The translations under genes were made by a program, and so were the position numbers. From contig CALMLJ010000149.1 of the NCBI GenBank assembly GCA_937868025.1, positions 1-8,821 on the forward strand: a stretch of 8,821 bases of DNA. The letters are read 5' to 3'. The notes under the pieces are model-generated. The model worked only from the letters and a program-made list of their open reading frames with translations, ran no database searches and had not been told where the DNA came from. This stretch comes from an uncultured Acidimicrobiaceae bacterium. Its GTDB lineage: Bacteria > Actinomycetota > Acidimicrobiia > Acidimicrobiales > Microtrichaceae. This document shows positions 1-4,986 of this stretch, piece by piece (the stretch's first letter is position 1; the number at the start of each line of letters is the position of its first letter).

Positions 1-53
1 GTCTCGATCACGGCTCCGGCGACGAGCCACTCCCTCACGCTTGCGCTGTCCAC
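1..53 (-). CDS. N-terminal fragment of a gene, possibly a Nudix hydrolase (partial, runs off the left edge)
   Basis: The minus strand opens a reading frame here with 17 complete codons before the window ends. From the GTG at 53-51 the peptide reads MDSASVREWLVAGAVIE. A Trp-Leu-Val-x-Gly-Ala-hydrophobic start is typical of the first beta-strand of Nudix hydrolases, but the Nudix box itself would lie outside the window, so the family is inference. A second in-frame GTG lies two codons upstream at 59-57; it has a GGGAG element 5 nt before it, while the GTG at 53 has a GAGACT hexamer 6 nt before it, so the start is unresolved. The gene follows the carboxylesterase stop (91) by 37 nt on the same strand and could be co-transcribed with it. 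I am fairly confident that a gene starts here and unsure of its product. Confidence 0.45.
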   Translation of the reverse strand, partial: MDSASVREWLVAGAVIE

Positions 54-59
54 GGGCAC

Positions 60-65
60 AGTCTC
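60..65 (-). promoter_or_regulatory. Possible -10 element (GAGACT) of the left-edge gene
   Basis: On the minus strand GAGACT lies 6 nt before the GTG at 53. The same hexamer lies 7 nt before the GTG of the response regulator at 5936. It keeps the A2 and T6 of the -10 consensus but has G at position 1. The fit is weak, and an overlapping GGGAG could instead act as a ribosome binding site for the GTG at 59. Confidence 0.2.
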
Positions 66-90
66 TCCCAACCGGGCACCGTCGTGCGGC

Positions 91-1635
91 TCAGGCGCCG
101 AGCCACAGCTCGCGGAGATCGTCCTGGTGCGCCTCGATCACCGCTGCGTCGACGTCGAGCCGCACCTGGGCACGGCGGTCGGGCTCGTACGCGGGCCATG
201 CCTCATCGGTGCCGGGCACCGTCCACCCGGGGGTGCCGTCCGTGAGGTCGTCGGCCGTGGCGAACGTGACCCACCGATCGGCCACGTCGGCGGCGAATCG
301 TTGCCGTTCGGGCGTGACGTCGCCGAGCATCATCTCGGTGCCGGGCTGACCCAGGTTGTCGAACACGAACGGGATCTCGACGGCGTGCGCCGCGCCGAGC
401 GCGCCGCCGAAGCCCGACGAGGCATGCGTGAAGTGGTACGACCACGCCGACCCGCCTCCGGTGACGTGCGCGTCGAGCATGGCGAGCATCGGCATGCGGA
501 AGACCGTGTCGGTGGACACCGCGGCCCACAGGTCGGCGTTGCCGGCCTCGGGATGGTGGGCCCGATACGCAGCGAGGGCGGTCTCGGCGTCGGTGGTGCG
601 CCCGAGTCGCGCCAACGCCCGGTCGAGGCGGCGGAGCAGCCGGGTGTCCTCGAGATCGGGCGCGGCGCCGTCGAGGAGCGCCATGAGCCGGAACAGGTTC
701 ATCTCGTCCCGGTTCGTGCCCGCCAGCAGGTCGACGTGCGACGCGGCGCCCGAGGCGAGGGCGTCGAGCGGGGCGACCGGGAGCACCACGCCGTCGACGG
801 TCGGTCGGAACGGCAGCGGGACGTCGCGGTCGGGGTCCTCGTTCTGCATGGTGTTGGTGACGTCGCGGAACGCCGCCGCCGGCAGATCGGCCAGCCGGGC
901 GAGCGTCGACGGGCCGACGCCGAGCAGGTCGAGCGCCCGCGTCGCGGCGCGGCGGCCCGACTCGGTGTCCTGCACGTGACCGGCGGCGCCGGACTGGGCG
1001 ATGACCCGCCGGAACAGTCCCGACGAGGCCGGGACCGCCAGGTGGGTCGACACGCTCATGGCCCCGGCGCTCTCGCCGAAGATCGTGACCCGGGCAGGAT
1101 CACCGCCGAACGCGGCGATGTGATCGCGCACCCACGTCAACGCCAAGGTCTGGTCCTGGAGCCCGACGTTGGCGCACCCGGCCCAGTCGTCGCCGCCGAG
1201 CGCGGCGAGGTCGAGGAACCCGAGGGCCCCCAACCGGTAGTTGATGGTGACGACCACCACCCCACGTCGAGCCAGGCGGGCACCCTGGTACCAGGCGATC
1301 GAGCCGGACCCCGACGTGAAGCTGCCCCCGTGCATCCACACCATCACGGGGAGCGATCCGGAGGGATCGGGGGTCCACACATTGAGCGCGAGGCAGTCCT
1401 CCTCCTCGGGATCGCCGGCGGGAGCAAGCATCGTCGCCGGTTGGATGCTCCGCGGCGGCGTCGAGGTCGCGTCGACCACCCCGGTCCACGGCGGGACCGC
1501 CACCGGCGGGCGCAACCGGAGCGGCCCGACCGGCGGCAGGCCGTACCGGATGCCCGTGAACTCGTGCACGGGCGACGTGTCGTCGGCGACGACGCGTCCG
1601 GCGACGCGCCCCGACGGGGTCTCGATCTCGGTCAA
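91..1635 (-). CDS. Type-B carboxylesterase / para-nitrobenzyl esterase family (alpha/beta hydrolase)
   Basis: This 514-residue protein is a serine hydrolase that would cleave carboxylic esters; the natural substrate cannot be read from the sequence. Family marks occur in order: GRVAGR near the N-terminus, the second signature EDCLALNVW (79-87), the oxyanion-hole HGGSF (102-106), the nucleophile elbow GESAG with Ser189 (187-191), the acid in GTNRDE (Glu311) and the catalytic His417 in the AAHAVEIPFVF stretch. The triad spacing resembles the Bacillus pNB esterase (Ser189, Glu310, His399). No signal peptide or membrane segment is visible, so a cytoplasmic enzyme is likely. Length is normal for the family. 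The start is a TTG at 1635-1633; no ATG or GTG upstream fits the frame, no good Shine-Dalgarno is seen, and the next residues (TEIETPSGRV) are where family members begin. It starts 40 nt after the beta-helix gene, so it may be co-transcribed with it. Confidence 0.93.
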   Translation of the reverse strand: MTEIETPSGRVAGRVVADDTSPVHEFTGIRYGLPPVGPLRLRPPVAVPPWTGVVDATSTPPRSIQPATMLAPAGDPEEEDCLALNVWTPDPSGSLPVMVWMHGGSFTSGSGSIAWYQGARLARRGVVVVTINYRLGALGFLDLAALGGDDWAGCANVGLQDQTLALTWVRDHIAAFGGDPARVTIFGESAGAMSVSTHLAVPASSGLFRRVIAQSGAAGHVQDTESGRRAATRALDLLGVGPSTLARLADLPAAAFRDVTNTMQNEDPDRDVPLPFRPTVDGVVLPVAPLDALASGAASHVDLLAGTNRDEMNLFRLMALLDGAAPDLEDTRLLRRLDRALARLGRTTDAETALAAYRAHHPEAGNADLWAAVSTDTVFRMPMLAMLDAHVTGGGSAWSYHFTHASSGFGGALGAAHAVEIPFVFDNLGQPGTEMMLGDVTPERQRFAADVADRWVTFATADDLTDGTPGWTVPGTDEAWPAYEPDRRAQVRLDVDAAVIEAHQDDLRELWLGA

Positions 1636-1675
1636 CGTCGAGGACCCCGGTCGCGGCCCGAGTGCTCCCCCGTCG

Positions 1676-2971
1676 TCACGCCGTCGGCGTGGTGATGGCG
1701 TCGAGGTCGATCTTGGCCGGCACGTCGGTCGCCGGCTTGGCCTTGGCGTTCTTCGCGTCGGGCATGTTCTCCTTCGCCGACGGCGCCTTGACGGCCTTCC
1801 AATCGACGTCGGGCGGGGTCGGGGGCACGCTGGCGATCACGCTGCTGAGGTCGCCGAGGTCGACCTCGGGGCCGCCGCACGCCGCCTTGTCCTGGAGCCC
1901 GTCGGGGAACTGCGTCGTGAACGTGTTGCCCTCGAAGCAGTTGCCGAAGAGGTTCGACGGGAAGTTCACCGTGAGGTAGGCGAGGTCGAACTTGTTGCCC
2001 GACAGCGTGTTGTTGCGGACCTTGTTGCCCTCGGGCTTGTACCCGTCGGGGAGATCGGTGACGAGCACACCCGAGAGGATGTGACCGGTGATGAGGTTGC
2101 GCTCGACCACGTTGTTCGACACGCCACCGAGCACGATGCCGTTGCCGTAGGCCTCCTGGAAGCCCTCGTTGTTGGGTGCCTCCACGTTGTTGTTGTCGAT
2201 GACCCGGTTGCCGATCATGATCGTGCCGGAGTTGGGAGCGAGCTTCTCGCTGTCGAGCGAGTTGGGGTCGATGCCACTGCGGTTGTCGTGGAAGTACGAG
2301 TTGACGATCGTGACGCCCGTGGAGTTCGTGCCCGAGTAGCCGAGCATGTTGAGCTCGGACTCGTTGTCGGTCAGGAGCGCGTCACAGGGGTTGCACTGGC
2401 CGATGTAGAACGCCGAGTCGGGGTGACCCGAACCGTAGGAGTGGTCGAACTGCCCCTTGGTGGCGTTGAAGGCGTACACGCCGTACAGGCCGTTGTTGTA
2501 GGCCGTGATGTAGCTGGCCCGGTAGCCCGTGAGGATCTTGTTCTTCGACGTGTCGTCGTTGTACTCGCCCGTGAAGAAGATGCCGTTGCCGTTGTTGTTG
2601 CGCACCGTCAGGTTCTCGATGGCCACGCCGTTGGAGAACACCTTGATGCCGTTGTCGCGCTTGAACTCGCCGTCGATGATGACCTTGTTGCGGTCCTCGC
2701 CACGGATGACGATGTTCTCGGTCTCCACGGTCACGCCGACCGTGCCCTCGGTGTAGGTGCCGTTCTTGATGTACACGAGGTCGCCGGGCTGGGTCGCGTC
2801 GACCGCGGCCTGGATGGTGTCGTAGTCGTCGGGGACGACGAGTGTGCGCTGACCCTCGGCGGCCGCCTCGGTGGTCGCGGTGGAGTCGCCGTCGTCGGCC
2901 GACTTCGAGTCGTCGCCGCAGCCGACGGCGAGGCTGGACAGGATCAGCAGTGCAACCAGTGTGCGTTTCAT
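1676..2971 (-). CDS. Secreted right-handed parallel beta-helix lipoprotein (NosD/CASH-like fold)
   Basis: The 431-residue product has a lipoprotein signal peptide (MKRTLVALLILSSLAVGC; lipobox LAVGC, lipidated Cys18), then an acidic Ser/Thr/Ala linker (about 19-40). DDYDTIQAAVDATQPGD (48-64) is the typical opening of pectate-lyase-like and NosD-like helices, followed by about eight to ten Asn/Gly-rich coils up to about residue 355 (for example NGIKVF, NNGNGIFF, NGLYGVYAF, GNGIVLGG, GNKVRNNTLSGN). The asparagines would form the internal ladder. Four cysteines remain after the signal: Cys193 and Cys196 (CNPC) within the helix, Cys345 and Cys365 near its end. The tail (about 390-431) is rich in Lys, Ala, Pro and Asp. 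A role in binding or modifying a cell-surface polymer, or in metal handling as for NosD, is inference; no catalytic residues are evident. I chose the ATG at 2971 rather than the one nine codons upstream because it gives a clean signal peptide and a -10 element lies 7 nt before it. Confidence 0.88.
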   Translation of the reverse strand: MKRTLVALLILSSLAVGCGDDSKSADDGDSTATTEAAAEGQRTLVVPDDYDTIQAAVDATQPGDLVYIKNGTYTEGTVGVTVETENIVIRGEDRNKVIIDGEFKRDNGIKVFSNGVAIENLTVRNNNGNGIFFTGEYNDDTSKNKILTGYRASYITAYNNGLYGVYAFNATKGQFDHSYGSGHPDSAFYIGQCNPCDALLTDNESELNMLGYSGTNSTGVTIVNSYFHDNRSGIDPNSLDSEKLAPNSGTIMIGNRVIDNNNVEAPNNEGFQEAYGNGIVLGGVSNNVVERNLITGHILSGVLVTDLPDGYKPEGNKVRNNTLSGNKFDLAYLTVNFPSNLFGNCFEGNTFTTQFPDGLQDKAACGGPEVDLGDLSSVIASVPPTPPDVDWKAVKAPSAKENMPDAKNAKAKPATDVPAKIDLDAITTPTA

Positions 2972-2978
2972 CTGCGGC

Positions 2979-2984
2979 ACCCTA
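2979..2984 (-). promoter_or_regulatory. Candidate -10 element (TAGGGT) for a leaderless beta-helix transcript
   Basis: On the minus strand TAGGGT matches TAnnnT and is separated from the ATG at 2971 by 7 nt (gccgcag), which would put the transcription start at or next to the start codon. No Shine-Dalgarno is present and no good -35 hexamer is seen. It lies in the 78-nt gap after the cupredoxin gene. Confidence 0.5.
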
Positions 2985-2998
2985 GTGACCGCTGTCAC
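2985..2998. promoter_or_regulatory. Perfect inverted repeat GTGAC-N4-GTCAC, candidate operator
   Basis: A perfect 5+5 inverted repeat with a 4-nt centre (CGCT on the plus strand) abuts the proposed -10 of the beta-helix gene and covers the spacer between -10 and -35. A protein bound here would block or steer that promoter. The regulator is unknown; the helix-turn-helix protein or the MtrA-like regulator of this window are possibilities, by inference only. Confidence 0.35.
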
Positions 2999-3049
2999 CT
3001 CTTGACGGCAATCTCGGGGGATGCCGAGGCACCAACCCGCCGGTCGAAC

Positions 3050-3499
3050 CTAGGAGGCGGCGACGACCCGGATCGCGCCGTTCATGCCGTTCTTCATCGT
3101 GCCGTGCGTCGAGCAGTAGTACGGGAAGTCGCCGGCCGTGTCGAACGTGACGGTGTGGGTCGAACCGGGCGGCATCTCCGCCGCCGCGGCACCGGCGAAC
3201 GCACCCTCGACGGCGGGGAGGATGTCGTGGGGGTTGCGCCCCTCGTTCTTCCACACCACGCGGGTCCCGACCGAGATCTCGACGTAGCGCGGCTCGAGGC
3301 TGTTGTCGATCGCACTGATCTCCACCACCGCCTTGCCGGTCTCGTCCACGAGTTCGTCCTGGGGGAACGCGAACGTGGTCGTCGGGGCCGACGGGCGCGC
3401 GTCAGCGGTCTTGTCGGAGCCGCCGCACCCCGCTGTCAGCAACGTGGCAACGGCGAGGACGGCAACGGCGGGGGTTCGAAGGGGGCGGCGGCGAAGCAT
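3050..3499 (-). CDS. Cupredoxin-domain lipoprotein (plastocyanin/amicyanin-like blue-copper protein)
   Basis: The 149-residue protein begins with an Arg-rich n-region, a hydrophobic core and lipobox LTAGC (lipidated Cys25), so it should be anchored on the outer face of the membrane. After a Pro/Thr linker (about 26-45) comes one cupredoxin domain (about 55-147). The type-1 copper ligands are visible: His91 in GRNPHDIL, then Cys129, His132 and a methionine in YYCSTHGTMKNGMNG. Two methionines qualify: Met135 has the amicyanin spacing (H-x2-M), Met139 lies in the GMxG position common in actinobacterial secreted cupredoxins. Such proteins carry electrons or bind copper; no partner oxidase is in the window. 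The ATG at 3499 sits 6 nt after a TACAAT hexamer and lacks a Shine-Dalgarno. It lies 33 nt after the helix-turn-helix gene and 78 nt before the beta-helix gene, all on the same strand. Confidence 0.93.
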   Translation of the reverse strand: MLRRRPLRTPAVAVLAVATLLTAGCGGSDKTADARPSAPTTTFAFPQDELVDETGKAVVEISAIDNSLEPRYVEISVGTRVVWKNEGRNPHDILPAVEGAFAGAAAAEMPPGSTHTVTFDTAGDFPYYCSTHGTMKNGMNGAIRVVAAS

Positions 3500-3505
3500 C
3501 GGGCG

Positions 3506-3511
3506 ATTGTA
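3506..3511 (-). promoter_or_regulatory. Candidate -10 element (TACAAT) for a leaderless cupredoxin transcript
   Basis: On the minus strand TACAAT differs from the TATAAT consensus at one position and stands 6 nt (cgcccg) before the ATG at 3499. It is the best -10 match in the window and fills most of the 33-nt gap behind the helix-turn-helix gene. No Shine-Dalgarno and no strong -35 are seen, although TGAACG lies 18 nt upstream. Confidence 0.55.
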
Positions 3512-3532
3512 GGCAGCCGGCCGCTCCGACGT

Positions 3533-4468
3533 TCAGCCGACAGCGACGTCCTGCGCTGCCGCCTCGGGGGTGCGCTCGACCGACACGGCGCCGCTGTCGT
3601 CGCCGACACTCGTCTCGGCGACGGTCGTCTCCGGTGCGATGAGCCCGACCTCGGAGCTCGTCGACGAGACCGGGGCATCGACGCCGTTGCGCACGACGAC
3701 GGGGCCGGGGGTTCCGTCGGCGTTGCGCTCCTGCACGACGGCCGAGCCGATGTCGACGGGGACCGGTGCCGTGGCCGTGGCGGCGGGGACGGCTACGGAC
3801 GGGTTGGTGCCCGCCTCAGCGGACTGCGGGCCCTGCACGAGGACGAGGGCGCCGACACCGAGGAGCGCGACCATCACACCGGCGGCGGGGATGAGCACGC
3901 GGCGCTTGAGCAGACGCGAGCGCCAGCCGAGCAGGTGCTCGGGGTGGGCCATGAGAGACTCGAGATCGGTTTCGAGTGTCCGGCTGCCGACGCGGAGCGC
4001 GCGTCCCAGGACGTCGAGATCGTCGACGCGGAGCGTGAGCGGAGCGCCCGGCTCGAGGCGGCGCATGGAGTAGACGAGTGTGAGGTAGCGGGCGAGCACC
4101 TCGTCACGCGACGGCGAGGAGCGGCCGACGCGAAGGCTGCGGTCGTCGACGGTGAGCAGCCCCTCGCTCAGGTCGACGATCAGCTTCGAACGCGGCGGGA
4201 CGAGCGACGTGGACTCGAGTCCGTAGATCGTGGCGAGCTTCCGGGCGTCCTCGTCGGACACATCGCGCGAACCCCGCTCGATCGAGCTGAGGGCTGCGAG
4301 GGAGAATCGACCGTTCGAGCGTTCGGCCAGGTCTTCGAGCGTGTTGCCCTGCTTGGCGCGGGCGTCGCTCAGCAGCGCGCCGAGGCGACGCGGCGGGATC
4401 ATGCTGCCCCGCTCCCAGTCGTTCAGTCCCTGCGAACTCATGGTCTGGTCTCCGGCTACCTCGTGCAT
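3533..4468 (-). CDS. Membrane-anchored XRE-family helix-turn-helix protein with extracytoplasmic tail
   Basis: The 311-residue product has three parts. Residues about 25-87 form an XRE/Cro-type helix-turn-helix: RLGALLSDARAKQGNTLEDLAE, then FSLAALSSIERGSR, then DVSDEDARKLATIYGL, the helix pattern of SinR/HipB-like domains. Residues about 92-185 are a soluble conserved-looking segment of unknown role. Residues about 191-213 are one hydrophobic helix preceded by KRR, which by the positive-inside rule puts the DNA-binding part in the cytoplasm. The last 98 residues are rich in Ala, Val, Thr, Ser and Pro and should lie outside. The topology recalls RodZ, but sequence similarity is not apparent. 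The frame stays open upstream to 4762, but AGGAG 7 nt before the ATG at 4468 fixes that start; the ATG at 4441 is the alternative. It could be a membrane-tethered regulator sensing the envelope. The gene is transcribed away from the small membrane protein and towards the cupredoxin. Confidence 0.82.
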   Translation of the reverse strand: MHEVAGDQTMSSQGLNDWERGSMIPPRRLGALLSDARAKQGNTLEDLAERSNGRFSLAALSSIERGSRDVSDEDARKLATIYGLESTSLVPPRSKLIVDLSEGLLTVDDRSLRVGRSSPSRDEVLARYLTLVYSMRRLEPGAPLTLRVDDLDVLGRALRVGSRTLETDLESLMAHPEHLLGWRSRLLKRRVLIPAAGVMVALLGVGALVLVQGPQSAEAGTNPSVAVPAATATAPVPVDIGSAVVQERNADGTPGPVVVRNGVDAPVSSTSSEVGLIAPETTVAETSVGDDSGAVSVERTPEAAAQDVAVG

Positions 4469-4475
4469 GGCCTGT

Positions 4476-4480
4476 CTCCT
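4476..4480 (-). promoter_or_regulatory. Ribosome binding site (AGGAG) deciding the helix-turn-helix start
   Basis: On the minus strand AGGAG stands 7 nt before the ATG at 4468, an ideal distance. A weaker GGAG stands 8 nt before the next in-frame ATG at 4441. This start site removes 98 apparent upstream codons that would overlap the divergent gene. Confidence 0.65.
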
Positions 4481-4550
4481 CGTCGATCGCCGTGGGCGGT
4501 CGGTCACCAGTTCGGTGCGGCAGTCACCTTCTGCGGCGACGCTGCCACTT

Positions 4551-4556
4551 ACAGTA
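4551..4556 (-). promoter_or_regulatory. Candidate -10 element (TACTGT) of the helix-turn-helix gene
   Basis: On the minus strand TACTGT fits TAnnnT inside an unusually AT-rich patch (TTTACTGTAAG) of the divergent region. Transcription from here would give a leader of about 75 nt with a Shine-Dalgarno, unlike the neighbouring genes. The -35 is weak (CTGGTG or TGGTGT 16-17 nt upstream). Confidence 0.4.
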
Positions 4557-4560
4557 AAGA

Positions 4561-4580
4561 TCTGGCGATCGAACACCAGA
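4561..4580. promoter_or_regulatory. Imperfect inverted repeat TCTGGCG-N6-CACCAGA, candidate operator
   Basis: Two 7-bp arms match at 6 of 7 positions around a 6-bp centre. The repeat starts 4 bp upstream of the TACTGT -10 of the helix-turn-helix gene and covers its -35 region. That placement fits a repressor site, possibly for autoregulation. Binding is inference. Confidence 0.3.
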
Positions 4581-4589
4581 AGGCGTTGG

Positions 4590-4605
4590 ACCCATCCCAC
4601 TGGGT
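4590..4605. promoter_or_regulatory. Inverted repeat ACCCA-N6-TGGGT in the divergent region
   Basis: A perfect 5+5 repeat with a 6-bp centre lies 27 bp (centre to centre) from the repeat at 4561-4580, between the two divergent promoters. A nested CCCA-N-TGGG at 4596-4604 is an alternative reading. It may be a second regulatory site or chance. Confidence 0.2.
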
Positions 4606-4657
4606 AGATCGGCCCGCTCTCCCACCCCCTTGAGCAATTCGCAGCGGCAACGGCGGG

Positions 4658-4663
4658 TACGCT
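4658..4663 (+). promoter_or_regulatory. Candidate -10 element (TACGCT) for a leaderless small-membrane-protein transcript
   Basis: TACGCT fits TAnnnT and ends 7 nt (cacgacg) before the ATG at 4671, with no Shine-Dalgarno present. No -35 with standard spacing is evident; TTGAGC lies 22 nt upstream. Confidence 0.45.
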
Positions 4664-4670
4664 CACGACG

Positions 4671-4964
4671 ATGTCGGAACCCCAGAGCGCCCTCCCATCG
4701 GTGCGAGCCCGCGTGATCGCGTTCGCGTCGATCCTCATCTGCGGAGCGCTCGGGGGCGCCATCGGCTACTGGTTCGCCGACCTGTCCGACGAGAGCACGC
4801 TGCTCTCGGGGTTCCTCATGTTGGGAGGCACGGTCGTGTTCTCGCTCGGCGCCGCGGTCGTCTCGGTGCTGAGCCTGCGGGCGCTCGCCGAATGGACCTC
4901 GAGCGACGCCGCCCGGGGCGACGAGCTCACCCCGGTCGAGCAGCTGCTGGGCAAGGGCCGGTAG
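4671..4964 (+). CDS. Small two-helix membrane protein of unknown function
   Basis: The 97-residue protein has two hydrophobic segments, about residues 13-35 (VIAFASILICGALGGAIGYW) and 44-68 (LLSGFLMLGGTVVFSLGAAVV), joined by a short acidic loop, and a charged C-terminal tail ending in QLLGKGR. Both ends would face the same side; the Arg pair before the first helix suggests the cytoplasm. Gly-rich helices with small residues suggest packing against each other or a partner. I do not recognise the family. It is transcribed divergently from the helix-turn-helix gene across 202 bp, and the phosphatase gene begins 22 nt after its stop, so the two could share a transcript. Codon choice matches the neighbours, which supports a real gene. 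Confidence 0.78.
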   Translation: MSEPQSALPSVRARVIAFASILICGALGGAIGYWFADLSDESTLLSGFLMLGGTVVFSLGAAVVSVLSLRALAEWTSSDAARGDELTPVEQLLGKGR

Positions 4965-4974
4965 CACCAACCGG

Positions 4975-4980
4975 TAGGTT
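4975..4980 (+). promoter_or_regulatory. Candidate -10 element (TAGGTT) for a leaderless phosphatase transcript
   Basis: TAGGTT fits TAnnnT and ends 6 nt (ggccac) before the GTG at 4987. There is no Shine-Dalgarno in the 22-nt gap, which favours leaderless translation or read-through from the upstream gene. Confidence 0.45.
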
Positions 4981-4986
4981 GGCCAC

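Noticed and set aside
127..1695. A 522-codon plus-strand frame antisense to the esterase
   Set aside because: The product is Arg/Gly/Val-rich without motifs, while the opposite strand has a complete catalytic triad in the right order.
4503..4528. GTCACC repeated at 20-bp spacing in the HTH leader as paired regulator sites
   Set aside because: GTCACC also occurs inside coding regions here (for example near 5149, 6167 and 6364), so two copies 20 bp apart are not notable without further support.
1241..4633. A plus-strand open frame of 1130 codons antisense to the esterase, beta-helix, cupredoxin and HTH genes
   Set aside because: Its translation is a low-complexity mix of Arg, Val, Gly, Asp and His with no domain, and it runs opposite four genes with clear motifs. 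GC-rich codon use leaves antisense frames open by chance.
4469..4762. Upstream extension of the HTH gene by 98 codons
   Set aside because: The extension overlaps the divergent small membrane protein and shows no domain; AGGAG before the ATG at 4468 and the TACTGT promoter inside the extension favour the shorter form.
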